The notes: generated from the letters alone by a model not told the origin. Counted from the first letter of the stretch, positions 56,490 to 64,000 are shown. The stretch: DNA of 64,000 nucleotides from an uncultured Rhizobiaceae bacterium (GCA_958296345.1 CATQIJ010000006.1:124001-188000), one strand, 5' to 3'. Made by a program: numbers and translations.

Positions 56490-57881
56490 TTACTTTGGCA
56501 AAACCACGATTGCGCGTAGGCCGCCTAAAGGACTGTCGTAGAGATTAATATCGCCGCCGTGATTTCTTGCTATGTCACGGGCTATTGAAAGCCCTAAGCC
56601 TGTTCCGGTTTCATCTAGATTACGTGCTTCGTCCAAACGCATGAAGGGTTTGAAAACTTCTTCTCTCATACTTTCAGGAATGCCTGCTCCGTCATCATCA
56701 AACGTTAGGGTAATACGTTCGTTGCCTTCTGAAACTTTTACGTTGAGCTGATTGGCGTAGCGGAAAGCATTGGATACGAGGTTTGATGTTAATCTTGTAA
56801 ATGCATTTGGGCGTATGTGGATTGATAAGTCTGGTGCGCAGTCAATCTCATATTCTTTTTCGAGCAAGTCTTTTTCAAGATTATGGCGCTGGAGTACGTC
56901 ATTGATATTTATAGTATCAATGGCTTCGTCAGTGTCACCTTTTGCAAAATCAATATAGCCCTCAAGCATTTGCTGCATGTCGTCTACATCTGCTTGCAAT
57001 TCTTCAATTTCATTTGTCTGACTTATAAGTGCTAGCTGTAATTTAAACCGTGTAAGGATAGTTCTTAAATCGTGACTAACACCGGTTAGCATGGCTGTTC
57101 GTTGTTCTAATTGACGCTCAATACGCCCCCGCATTTGTAAAAATGCGAGACCTGCTTGGCGTACTTCACTTGCTCCTCTAATGCTGAAGTCTTTTGGCAT
57201 TACTTGCCCCTTACCGAAGCTCTCAGCAGCATGGGACAGTTGTTGTATTGGGCGTATTTGGTTACGTAAAAAAAGTATCGAAATAATTATTAATACTAGA
57301 GATGTGCCCACCATCCAAAACAAGAAGATTTGGCTATTTGAAGCATATGCCTTATTGCGCAATACAAAAACACGTAGCACGTTTTCAGGCTTTTCTAGTC
57401 GAATACGAATTTCAAGTAGATCAGAATCGCCCACAGTATCAATCCAAAAAGGTCTTCCAATTTGCTTCGTAATCTCTGTTCTTAATGTATCATCGAGAAG
57501 AGAAAAAAACGGCTTACCTACTGCTGGTGGAAATGGATCTGGTGGTAGAATTGAGATGTTAAGGCTAAGACGGTCTCGAGCAATCTCGGTTATTTGAGCA
57601 AACTCAGGATCTTGCGGGTAATCTTCAATGATCTGAATAATCGCTGCTACATCTGCTATAACCGTTTGGGAAAGCCTTTGTGTTACAGTTTGCCAATGTC
57701 GTTCCATAAATACAAAAGCAATAACGGATTGCAGTACGACCATCGGCACAATAATAATTAGAAGGGATCTAGCATATAGCCCCTTTGGCATTTTCTTAGA
57801 AAACCATCTTGTAAATACCTGCCATGGATTACGTCTGCTTCTTGATGGCAATGGTTTAGTATCGAGGTCTTTTACGGTCAA
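56490..57881 (-). CDS. EnvZ-like sensor histidine kinase
   Basis: A 463-residue inner-membrane kinase: helices at about 38-58 and 184-205, periplasmic sensor between, HAMP, and dimerisation domain with His270 in GVSHDLRTILTRFKLQ. The Pro usual after HDLRT is Ile, which I recall as common in alphaproteobacterial EnvZ-like kinases. ATP-binding motifs: N in LVSNAFRYA, G1 DDDGAGIP, G2 GTGLGLSI. The start is TTG with AGGCAGG upstream. Partner is the OmpR-like regulator 127 bases upstream on the same strand. Confidence 0.92.
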   Translation of the reverse strand: MTVKDLDTKPLPSRSRRNPWQVFTRWFSKKMPKGLYARSLLIIIVPMVVLQSVIAFVFMERHWQTVTQRLSQTVIADVAAIIQIIEDYPQDPEFAQITEIARDRLSLNISILPPDPFPPAVGKPFFSLLDDTLRTEITKQIGRPFWIDTVGDSDLLEIRIRLEKPENVLRVFVLRNKAYASNSQIFLFWMVGTSLVLIIISILFLRNQIRPIQQLSHAAESFGKGQVMPKDFSIRGASEVRQAGLAFLQMRGRIERQLEQRTAMLTGVSHDLRTILTRFKLQLALISQTNEIEELQADVDDMQQMLEGYIDFAKGDTDEAIDTININDVLQRHNLEKDLLEKEYEIDCAPDLSIHIRPNAFTRLTSNLVSNAFRYANQLNVKVSEGNERITLTFDDDGAGIPESMREEVFKPFMRLDEARNLDETGTGLGLSIARDIARNHGGDINLYDSPLGGLRAIVVLPK

Positions 57882-58008
57882 TGGCCTGCCTGTAAGCTAT
57901 GCGTTTTGTTTTGCTTTTGGGACGTTACTAAAAGCTAACAAGCTATAATATTCCATATTACAGGCAATAATAAAACTGATTAAAATGATTGTCGCTTATT
58001 TTTATAGT

Positions 58009-58737
58009 TTAGGCGTTCACGCAAAGGCGATATCCAACACCTCTAACCGTTTGAAGCCATTTTGGATTTGTTGGGTCTTCTTCAATTTTTCGGCGCAGGC
58101 GATTGATTTGAACATCAATTTTGCGCTCACCTGCTATGCTCTCAACGCCTAATAACTCATGGCGGGCAATTGTACCGCCGGGCTTTGATGCGAAAATTGT
58201 TAAAATCTCACGTTCACGGTCAGTTAAGCGGACAAGCTCACCCTCTAGTTTTAGTTCGCCACGTGTAACTGAAAAATGGTAATTTCCAAAATTTACTTGT
58301 TCAATAGCTGGTTCTTCTGGCTTGATTGTTCTTTTCAAGATGCTGTTGATGCGTAAAACTAGTTCGCGTGGCTCGAATGGCTTTGGTAGATAATCATCCG
58401 CACCAGCTTCAAGCCCTTCGATTCTATTTTCAATATCTGCCAAAGCAGTTAGCATTAGAATTGGAATTTCTTTTACTTCCCGAAGAGACTTTGTGAGACT
58501 AATGCCAGTTTCGCCTGGCATCATCACGTCAACGACTAGAAGGTCAAATTCAATATTTTTGATTTTTTTTCTTGCTTCATTTGCATCTGATGCATTGGAT
58601 ACGCGAACGCCATTACTTGATAGATATCGGGAAAGAAGCTCACGTAAGCGCCTATCATCATCAATAACTAAAACATGTGGTGCTTCATCGTCAGGTTTCG
58701 TCATGATAGGGGCAGCGTTATTCATATCAGTATCCAT
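58009..58737 (-). CDS. OmpR/PhoB family response regulator (PetR-like)
   Basis: A 242-residue regulator: receiver domain (about 20-135) with VIDDD, phosphoacceptor Asp70 in LLVVDVMMPGETG and Lys in LPKPF; winged-helix domain (about 145-240) with RLTDREREILTIF and VGYRLCV. The gene order MarR-OmpR-histidine kinase with ilvE divergent resembles the petP-petR pair known from Rhodobacter. Whether it controls petABC here is an inference. Confidence 0.94.
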   Translation of the reverse strand: MDTDMNNAAPIMTKPDDEAPHVLVIDDDRRLRELLSRYLSSNGVRVSNASDANEARKKIKNIEFDLLVVDVMMPGETGISLTKSLREVKEIPILMLTALADIENRIEGLEAGADDYLPKPFEPRELVLRINSILKRTIKPEEPAIEQVNFGNYHFSVTRGELKLEGELVRLTDREREILTIFASKPGGTIARHELLGVESIAGERKIDVQINRLRRKIEEDPTNPKWLQTVRGVGYRLCVNA

Positions 58738-58836
58738 GTAAACATCCCTTTAGCTTAATGCATAGACTATTATCTACAAATAAAGTTTTATATCTGAATA
58801 CAACAAGCACCTTAACTACATTGAAGTGTAGGAGGG

Positions 58837-59301
58837 TTATTTTTGAGGCTCAATCATGGCGCTTAAAAATTCAATAACATTGCTTTTAGCTTCAGGGCCT
58901 AAAGATGAAAGTGCGTTTTGGATGCGGTTTGATTGTGGTTTTGAAAGTGCCAGCACAAGTGCTTTTCCTTTTTCAGTAACAAAAAGTAACCGCTTGCGGC
59001 GATCATTCTTTCCTTCAGTTTGTAAAATATAATCTGAATCAATTAACTCACGTAAAACCCTAGCAAGGCTTTGTTTTGTAATCTTCAAAATTGATAAAAG
59101 CTCCGCTACAGTCATACTTGGATTCCGACTGACAAAATACAAGGTGCGGTGGTGGGCACGACCAAAGCCAAGGTTTCTTAAAATTAAATCTGGATCAGAA
59201 ATGAAATCACGATAGGCGAAAAACAATAATTCAATTGTTTCCAGATCCGTTATGTCATTGCTTGAAATAGTTACGTTTATTGGGTTTTGTTCAGTTGTCA
59301 T
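58837..59301 (-). CDS. MarR family regulator (PetP-like)
   Basis: A 154-residue winged-helix regulator. TVAELLSILKITKQSLARVLRELIDSDYI is the recognition region and EGKNDRRKRLLFVTEKG the wing with the conserved DRR. It precedes the OmpR-like gene on the same strand as petP precedes petR. It is divergent from ilvE, and the 146-base gap between the starts may hold operators for both. Confidence 0.92.
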   Translation of the reverse strand: MTTEQNPINVTISSNDITDLETIELLFFAYRDFISDPDLILRNLGFGRAHHRTLYFVSRNPSMTVAELLSILKITKQSLARVLRELIDSDYILQTEGKNDRRKRLLFVTEKGKALVLALSKPQSNRIQNALSSLGPEAKSNVIEFLSAMIEPQK

Positions 59302-59447
59302 ATCGATATCTTATAACACACAATTAAAATTATGTCAGTAGTATTGACACAAAATTATTTTGCTCCTACGGTTTTTATACAAAAGTAGCAAGCTTATGGC
59401 TACTTTTTATAATTTTTATCGTTTTTAATGTTGCTTGGAGAGAAAAG

Positions 59448-60329
59448 ATGGCTGGTGTTCCTTACGATCAAATGACTGGACATATTTGGTTTAATGGCGA
59501 GTTAGTGCCATGGGAAGATGCTAATGTTCATATCTTAACGCATGGCCTGCATTACGCTAGTAGTGTTTTTGAAGGTGAGCGTGCGTATGAAGGTCAGATT
59601 TTCAAGCTTCAAGAGCATACTGAACGCCTTTTCTTTTCTGCAGAAGCTCTTGATATGAAAATCCCTTATACGGTAGAAGAGATTAATCAAGCTTGTATTG
59701 ATACGTTGGAAAAACAAGGCCTTACGAATGCTTACATCCGCCCGGTAGTTTGGCGTGGTAGTGAGATGATGGGGGTTTCTGCTCAATCTAACCGTATCAA
59801 CGTTGCAATTGCTGTTTGGGAATGGCCAAGTTATTTTGCCCCAGAAGAACGTTTGAAGGGTATTCGCCTTGATCGTGCTAAGTGGTGTAGGCCTGATCCT
59901 AAAACAATTCCATGTTTTGCAAAGGCCGCAGGTCTTTATATGATTTGTACATTATCTAAGCACGCCGCTGAAGAAAATGGTTATGCTGACGCTTTGATGC
60001 TTGATTATCGTGGGCAGGTTGCTGAAGCTACGGCGGCAAATATCTTCTTCATAAAAGATGGTGTTATTCACACACCAACTCCAGATTGTTTCCTTAATGG
60101 TATTACACGCCAAACGGTTTTAGATTTAGCAAAAGCTCGTCAGATTGAAGTTGTTGAGCGTGTAATTATGCCTGAAGAAATGGCTGACTTTACAGAGTGC
60201 TTCTTAACCGGAACCGCTGCTGAGGTGACGCCTGTTTCTGAGATTGGTGAATACAAATTTACACCTGGTGAAATTTGTAAGGTGCTTATGGAAGATTATG
60301 ATAAAGCGGTTCGTGCTCATAATTCCTAG
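59448..60329 (+). CDS. ilvE: Branched-chain amino acid aminotransferase
   Basis: A 293-residue fold-type IV transaminase for Leu, Ile and Val. GLHYASSVFEGERAY, the PLP lysine Lys159 (CFAKAAGLY), EATAANIFFIKDGVIHTP and the phosphate turn FLTGTAAEVTPV match IlvE. A TTGACA at 59346 with TACGGT 17 bases later is a possible promoter. It is divergent from the MarR gene. Confidence 0.94.
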   Translation: MAGVPYDQMTGHIWFNGELVPWEDANVHILTHGLHYASSVFEGERAYEGQIFKLQEHTERLFFSAEALDMKIPYTVEEINQACIDTLEKQGLTNAYIRPVVWRGSEMMGVSAQSNRINVAIAVWEWPSYFAPEERLKGIRLDRAKWCRPDPKTIPCFAKAAGLYMICTLSKHAAEENGYADALMLDYRGQVAEATAANIFFIKDGVIHTPTPDCFLNGITRQTVLDLAKARQIEVVERVIMPEEMADFTECFLTGTAAEVTPVSEIGEYKFTPGEICKVLMEDYDKAVRAHNS

Positions 60330-60501
60330 AAATGTAGCTTAACTATTTGTTAACCATAAAGTTTAACAGTCCGTTCATAAAGGTTTACCTTTGGTCAACT
60401 CCAGAGTAGTGTTCGCTTGAGCATTAATTCGATGCTAATAATGTGGTAGGGGTTGCCATAAACTTGGTTCATATTTTAGAGCCAACTAGGGAGTAAATAT
60501 A

Positions 60502-60804
60502 ATGGAAGCTATTCTGCCTTTAATCATTCAAGCAGTATCTGGCATGGTCGGTGGCGGCATTGCTGGCGGTATTCTTAAACAAGCAGCAATGAGTATGTTG
60601 CCTAAACTACTTGCAGGCGGCATTGGCGGTATTGCTGGTGGTTCTGCACTTGGTTCACTTATCGGTCGTGCTGCAGGCGCTGCAACTGGTGATGCTGGTT
60701 CTGATTTTGACATCGGTGGTCTTATCGGTCAAATCGGCGGTGGCGCTGTTGGCGGTGGTGCTCTTACTGGTATTGCTGGTATGCTACTAGGTAAAAAAGG
60801 CTAA
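60502..60804 (+). CDS. Gly/Ala-rich small hydrophobic protein
   Basis: A 100-residue protein rich in Gly (about 29%), with GG repeats (GGGIAGGILK, GGIGGIAGGSALGSLIG) like glycine-zipper segments. No cleavable signal is clear. I recognise no named family; similar DNA-uptake or YMGG-like membrane proteins exist in Rhizobiales. RBS GGGAG precedes the ATG and an own terminator follows, so it is a real monocistronic gene of unknown role. Confidence 0.75.
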   Translation: MEAILPLIIQAVSGMVGGGIAGGILKQAAMSMLPKLLAGGIGGIAGGSALGSLIGRAAGAATGDAGSDFDIGGLIGQIGGGAVGGGALTGIAGMLLGKKG

Positions 60805-60832
60805 TTTAGCTTTTATACTTTTAAAGATTTAA

Positions 60833-60860
60833 GGGCGGTTGCTTGGCAGTCGCCCTTTTT
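60833..60860 (+). terminator. Rho-independent terminator
   Basis: GGGCGGTTGC and GCAGTCGCCC form a 10-bp stem (two G-U pairs), followed by TTTTT. It lies 28 bases after the Gly-rich gene. Confidence 0.88.
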
Positions 60861-60903
60861 GTATGTCTTAATGAAACTTTAATTCCATCTGAAAGCCTGT
60901 CTC

Positions 60904-61548
60904 ATGCCAAAATTAAATATTGCAATTGTTCCTGTTACACCATTTGAGCAAAACTGCACATTGATGTGGGATGAGGATACAAAGCGCGGTGTTATTGTAG
61001 ACCCTGGCGGTGATACGGACCGTATTCGTGAAGCGGTGAATGAAATTGGTATGGACGTTACTGCCGTTCTCCTTACGCATGGCCATCTTGACCATGTTGG
61101 TGGTGCGATGGAAATCAAGGCGGATTATGATGTTGAAATCATTGGTCCACATATAGATGATAAACCACTTTGCGAGGCCGTGGAAACAGTTGCAAAACAA
61201 TACAACATGCCTGGCGTGTTTAAGAATGTAGAGCCTGATCAGTGGCTTGAAGAGGGCGATACAGTTGATATCGCAGGTTTTGAATTTGATGTTTTACATT
61301 GCCCGGGTCACGCGCCTGGGCATGTTGTTTTTTTCTCAGAAGAATTAAACTTTGCCCATGTAGGGGATGTTTTATTTTCTGGTTCAGTTGGGCGAACAGA
61401 TCTTCCTGGCGGCAATCATGATGATCTTATTCGCTCCATCAAAACCAAGCTGTTTCCGCTTGGGGACGATGTGACGTTTCTGTGTGGTCATGGCCAAGGT
61501 GGAACGTTTGGCGAAGAACGCCAAAACAATCCTTTTTTAAACACTTAA
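60904..61548 (+). CDS. MBL-fold hydrolase, YcbL/glyoxalase II-like
   Basis: A 214-residue metallo-beta-lactamase-fold enzyme. The zinc motif HGHLDH (59-64), HCPGHAPGHVVF, GDVLFSGSVGRTDLPGG and LCGHGQGGTFGEER supply the ligands. The family includes short glyoxalase II (YcbL). It may act on S-lactoylglutathione or similar thioesters; substrate not certain. Confidence 0.92.
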   Translation: MPKLNIAIVPVTPFEQNCTLMWDEDTKRGVIVDPGGDTDRIREAVNEIGMDVTAVLLTHGHLDHVGGAMEIKADYDVEIIGPHIDDKPLCEAVETVAKQYNMPGVFKNVEPDQWLEEGDTVDIAGFEFDVLHCPGHAPGHVVFFSEELNFAHVGDVLFSGSVGRTDLPGGNHDDLIRSIKTKLFPLGDDVTFLCGHGQGGTFGEERQNNPFLNT

Positions 61549-61551
61549 GGT

Positions 61552-61887
61552 TTATCTGCGCGCTTTACATGATGCGTAGTGAATATCGTTCACCCCACGA
61601 ACAATGTGCGGAATGCTGTTCACAAAGCGTGAGTATTCAGCTCTTGTGTGAAAGCATGAACGTAGGTTGAAACTTCCAAATGCGCCATTTCTTGATGTGC
61701 CGTTTAGTGATGTGCCTCTAACAATTGCTGTGTAGCCGCTATCACCTTGAGCTTTGCATTTACGAAAACCTTCGCCGTTAAGGCGCACGGTCTCAGAACC
61801 TCTTGCGTTAGCGATATTTGTGGTTGTCGTAGCCAACGTTACAGAAAGTAGTGCTGTTGTACAAAGTGCTGTCATAATTTTACGCAT
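61552..61887 (-). CDS. Secreted Cys-containing hypothetical protein
   Basis: A 111-residue protein with a signal peptide (about 1-28, ending ANA). Cysteines at about 44, 77 and 107 (FRKCKAQG, LRSCFHT, YASCKARR) suggest a disulfide. I do not recognise a named family. It is convergent with the MBL gene (3-base gap). RBS AAAGGATACAAACC precedes the ATG. Confidence 0.75.
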   Translation of the reverse strand: MRKIMTALCTTALLSVTLATTTTNIANARGSETVRLNGEGFRKCKAQGDSGYTAIVRGTSLNGTSRNGAFGSFNLRSCFHTRAEYSRFVNSIPHIVRGVNDIHYASCKARR

Positions 61888-62171
61888 GGTTTGTATCCTT
61901 TAGTAAATGAACATAAGCCATTTATACTGGGTTACATTGATCACGCGCAAGTCACGAAACGTGTGATCTTGCGTGAGGTGTGACAGAATGCACGTTTATG
62001 CGCCTTTGTTACAAACTGAAAACTGAGTCTTGCAGTTTCTGCTATGTTTGCGACAGCCGCGAAAAGCCCCATGCGCCGCCTTTAGCTCTGGCGAAGGCTA
62101 GGCATTTGGTGGTCCCGGTCTTTAGTTAGCAGTCGGTTGCAATTGTTATAAATATACCTCTTATTCCCCAA
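61888..62171. other. Intergenic stretch, no gene supported
   Basis: I see no ORF with a convincing ribosome site. GATCACGCG near 61940 and CGTGTGATC near 61960 form a 9-base inverted repeat with an 11-base spacer, possibly a hairpin or a protein-binding site. The rest has no recognisable feature. Confidence 0.4.
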
Positions 62172-62483
62172 TCAAATCCCTTGAGTCTTCATCATAATAT
62201 CAAGCTGAAACATTTCTTCTTTCAGTCGGCGCAGGCCGCGCTCGGTTTGAGTTTCGTTTTCATAAGTTTCACTGCGCAGTCATTTTCCTTTGGCCTCATT
62301 CATCCGCGCTTTGCCTTCTTGTGTGCAGGCTGGCCACCCTTGAGTTCGGGCGCAAGTACCACGCGTGCCGCCCAGACAAGATTGCTTCTCACGACATGCC
62401 TGATGGGCGCAAGACTTCCATGCGTTGATGTCCGTTTGAAGGAGTTTTGCAGCATTAAAGCGTAATGTTTGGGGTAGGGGCAT
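62172..62483 (-). pseudogene. Small Cys-rich protein with in-frame TGA
   Basis: ATG at 62483 has AAAGGA seven bases upstream. The protein has CAHQACREKQSCLGG then TRGTCARTQGWPACTQEG, five regular Cys, like a small Rhizobiales Cys-rich family I recall without a name. It ends at TGA (62280-62282) after NEAKGK. In the same frame it continues LRSETYENETQTERGLRRL and ends at TGA 62172-62174, so the original was perhaps 103 residues. TGG to TGA would explain the stop, but the short form could also be functional. Confidence 0.55.
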
Positions 62484-63042
62484 TTGGTTCCTTTATGTGT
62501 TTCGTCACAAGGAGGAGGCAGACACAGATCTGCATTCACTCACCCATTACGAGCGGTGGTACTTAATTTTCTGGCGAACAATTCAAAAGGATTTGCTTCG
62601 CTGATATCCCTCCGTGGCAGGATAAGCCAAAACGCTAGTCCGTGAGCCGCTGCTCGGAAACAAACTATGGAGCTTTCGATTGAAAACCTTCCGTAGTCTT
62701 TTTATTGGCTTTCATTCGAAAGCTCCACGCAGAGATTTTAGTACCCGCTCCCAAAGTAAACGATGGGGCTCTGGCCTTCGAGGTGAGGTTGCGCCCGACA
62801 CGCAACCATGACCGTTTTCATTTCATCTCACCGTAGTTCGTGCTATTCACATCAAACTACCCAAGAACAACAACGCACCGCTCTGCTTTCACCCATTCAC
62901 GGAACACTTCGGTCATGAGCCGCCGTTTGCCGAAACAAGTGATATGAGAATTATGCTTGAGGGTTTTGGGGTGGGGAAAAGTTTTTTATGCAAAGCAAAT
63001 CCAATTGATTTGTTTGCCTTCAATAAAGCAAAGAAAAAACTA
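62484..63042. other. Gene-poor stretch
   Basis: No ORF here has both a plausible ribosome site and family-like sequence. It holds the inverted repeat at 62669-62726 and ends in a palindromic GC-rich repeat at 63043. Composition is mixed, and short GC-rich patches suggest remnants of older insertions or genes. Confidence 0.4.
62669..62726. repeat. 11-base inverted repeat, arms 36 bases apart
   Basis: GGAGCTTTCGA (62669-62679) and TCGAAAGCTCC (62716-62726) are perfectly complementary. The spacer is AT-rich. It could be the ends of a decayed small element, a hairpin, or an operator pair. No target duplication is seen. Confidence 0.5.
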
Positions 63043-63061
63043 CCTCCCCTCAAGGGGGGAG
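63043..63061. repeat. Palindromic G/C-tract repeat, copy 1
   Basis: CCTCCCCTCAAGGGGGGAG, one of three similar palindromes in 500 bases. Followed by ACTTG as in copy 3. Of the short interspersed palindromic kind seen in Hyphomicrobiales. Confidence 0.6.
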
Positions 63062-63077
63062 ACTTGCGGCGCGATTG

Positions 63078-63238
63078 CTATGCTTTAGCGGCCAAGCCTT
63101 CTGTGTTGAGCTTTTCATTTTTACGTGCAGCTGCAACAGATGGGGAAATGGCTTTTTCCACCATGTCGTGGCGGTTTGTAAGGGTGTAATGAGCGCCTGA
63201 GCTAGACCGTAGGCGAATTCGCGGATTGCGTTCAACAT
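63078..63238 (-). pseudogene. Small ORF with single-base frameshift
   Basis: From ATG 63238 (GAGAGGA upstream) the frame reads MLNAIREFAYGL, then becomes unlike a protein. In the minus-one frame, same direction, SSGAHYTLTNRHDMVEKA and ISPSVAAARKNEKLNTEGLA follow and end at TAG (63078-63080), just before a palindromic repeat. One lost base near 63203-63209 would join them to about 53 residues. No family is recognised; the call rests on codon-like character and the ribosome site. Confidence 0.45.
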
Positions 63239-63358
63239 GATTTCGTCCTCTCTTTAAAAGTTCATACTATAAAGATAGCGCCGAATGGCTGGGCTTGCCA
63301 ATGCCAATCTTGCAACCGAACCATGCAAAAATGTGGGGGGTGAGAGCAATATATTTTT

Positions 63359-63376
63359 CTCCCCCCTTGAGGGGGA
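63359..63376. repeat. Palindromic G/C-tract repeat, copy 2
   Basis: CTCCCCCCTTGAGGGGGAG, the inverse-oriented relative of copy 1. It lies in the gap 63239-63546, which carries no gene I can support and contains further C/G tracts near 63334 and 63470. Confidence 0.6.
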
Positions 63377-63516
63377 GAATGCCGGCTCTTTGATTTAGCC
63401 TTGGCTAAATCATTAGAACGGCAAGAGGGGGTAAGTGGCAGGAACTTGAGTTCAAAATTTGCCGTAAATTCTCCCCCACCCATTCCCGCTACGTGCTAAG
63501 CACTTGCGCTCATGTG

Positions 63517-63534
63517 CCTCCCTCCAGGGGGAGG
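63517..63534. repeat. Palindromic G/C-tract repeat, copy 3
   Basis: CCTCCCTCCAGGGGGAGG, followed by CGGACTTG. Just downstream of the small membrane protein gene end, where it may act as a transcript-end hairpin. Confidence 0.6.
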
Positions 63535-63546
63535 CGGACTTGCCCC

Positions 63547-63786
63547 TTACTCCTGCCCAATCAACCCAACCCGCTCGCGCAAATCCTCATTCATCATCTT
63601 GTAGACTTCGGGTTCTTGAGCAGGAAAAGCCTCAATCTCTTTCCCCGTGTTGCGCATGTGGTGTAAAATCAGCGCGAATATCACTGCCGAAAAAGCAAAC
63701 GGCACGATAAGCCAAGCCAATTGCATAACATCGACATGCTCTGGTAAGTGTCCAGCAGGTCTTGTCCGAAGTGGTAATCGGGCATG
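63547..63786 (-). pseudogene. Small single-pass membrane protein, frameshifted near its start
   Basis: ATG at 63786 has GGAG six bases upstream and reads MPDYHFGQDLLDTYQS before the frame fails. The minus-one frame reads EHVDVMQLAWLIVPFAFSAV, a transmembrane helix, then MRNTGKEIEAFPAQEPE and the end LRERVGLIGQE. One G lost near 63740 would join them to 79 residues. Alternatively translation starts at ATG 63726 (59 residues), but no ribosome site is evident there. It has no recognised family. It is divergent from the XRE gene. Confidence 0.55.
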
Positions 63787-63833
63787 GTGCGCTCCGTAAA
63801 TGTTAAAGATGGATATGATATAAATAACATAAT

Positions 63834-63849
63834 ATGACATATATGTCAT
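63834..63849. promoter_or_regulatory. Perfect 16-bp palindrome between divergent genes
   Basis: ATGACATATATGTCAT equals its own reverse complement. It lies 36 bases before the XRE-family regulator gene and 48 bases before the divergent membrane-protein start. This is the expected place and form of an autoregulatory operator. Confidence 0.7.
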
Positions 63850-63884
63850 GGATAGTTTTGTCCAGTGCTGGGCAAACTTTATTC

Positions 63885-64000
63885 ATGAAAACCAAAGAAA
63901 AATTCGGAATTGCTGTCCGTAAAAGACGAAAAGAACTTGGCCTGTCTCAAGAAGACTTGGGTTTAAGGATAGGGCTTGATCAAGGCTACGTCAGCCGCAT
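63885..64000 (+). CDS. XRE-family (Cro/CI-type) regulator, N-terminal part
   Basis: Only 38 codons lie in the window; the 3' end is outside. FGIAVRKRRKELGLSQEDLG, then LRIGLDQGYVSR, is a lambda-repressor-like helix-turn-helix. A perfect palindrome precedes it, so autoregulation is likely. The gene may belong to an accessory element or be a small housekeeping regulator; the visible part does not decide. Confidence 0.85.
   Translation, partial: MKTKEKFGIAVRKRRKELGLSQEDLGLRIGLDQGYVSR

Noticed and set aside
21372..62282. Recoding of TGA/TAG as tryptophan
   Set aside because: TGA and TAG are used as normal stops by intact genes (for example the ATGA overlaps), and one of the interrupting codons is TAA in place of Gln.
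63050..63238. 62-residue minus-strand protein as written in a single frame
   Set aside because: Its C-terminal half is unlike coding sequence; the minus-one frame is more protein-like, so a frameshift was called instead.
1..64000. tRNA, rRNA and CRISPR arrays
   Set aside because: No cloverleaf-like sequences, rRNA blocks or regularly spaced direct repeats were found on reading.

Overview
The window is about 64 kb of a low-GC (roughly 40-45% by eye) alphaproteobacterial chromosome. Gene content and order point to Hyphomicrobiales (Rhizobiales): petABC, a MoxR-DUF58-DUF4159 operon beside DUF1285, CoA-Nudix and cca, a DUF1127 protein, lgt-midA-pgeF, and ilvE beside a PetP/PetR-like pair. The genus cannot be named from the sequence alone. 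I see no rRNA, tRNA, CRISPR array, insertion sequence or recognisable prophage.

Layout. 0-8 kb: the 3' part of leuA directly followed by a fold-type IV aminotransferase resembling (R)-amine transaminases, a frameshifted MuiA-like gene, an EF-hand protein, an L,D-transpeptidase, a metallophosphoesterase and a frameshifted Nudix gene. 8-18 kb: a GNAT acetyltransferase behind a candidate leader peptide, the VWA/MoxR membrane operon (its DUF4159 gene broken three times), DUF1285, CoA pyrophosphatase and cca. 18-28 kb: membrane methyltransferase, hydrolase, hemF, two SDR genes (one with a premature stop), DUF1127, trmL, and a pair of ABC half-exporters behind a second candidate leader peptide. 28-36 kb: an ECF sigma / RskA-type anti-sigma / fasciclin module, a candidate small RNA, uup, the cytochrome bc1 operon petABC with an RNA-like terminator element in its leader, and apt. 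36-45 kb: a dehydrogenase, a broken 2OG dioxygenase, uspA, a broken barrel/methylglyoxal-synthase-like fusion, ychF, and a GC-richer two-gene catabolic island. 44-54 kb: ychJ, pth, rplY, a TetR/DUF2306 pair with a palindromic operator, prs, a broken lipoprotein, pgeF, midA, lgt. 54-62 kb: ubiK, a dense cluster of GANTC (CcrM) sites before a YbjN gene, proC, csaA, a histidine kinase/OmpR/MarR cluster, ilvE and an MBL hydrolase. 62-64 kb: a gene-poor stretch with palindromic repeats, three small damaged genes and the start of an XRE regulator.

The most striking property is reading-frame decay. Conceptual rejoining of frames shows ten net-deletion frameshifts in eight genes, nearly all fitting loss of one base in a short homopolymer. 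Four further in-frame stops fit C:G to T:A transitions where the replaced codon can be guessed. Housekeeping genes are intact, and some damaged genes carry several lesions (three in the DUF4159 gene, two in the dioxygenase). That favours real pseudogene formation over uniform sequencing error, but assembly error cannot be excluded from sequence alone.

Other points to follow up: eight GANTC sites in 124 bp before the YbjN gene, two short-ORF-plus-hairpin leaders, an ECF/RskA/FAS1 locus parallel to mycobacterial SigK/RskA/Mpt70 with a coiled-coil insertion, a barrel-MGS fusion lacking two catalytic residues, and several perfect palindromes next to regulators.
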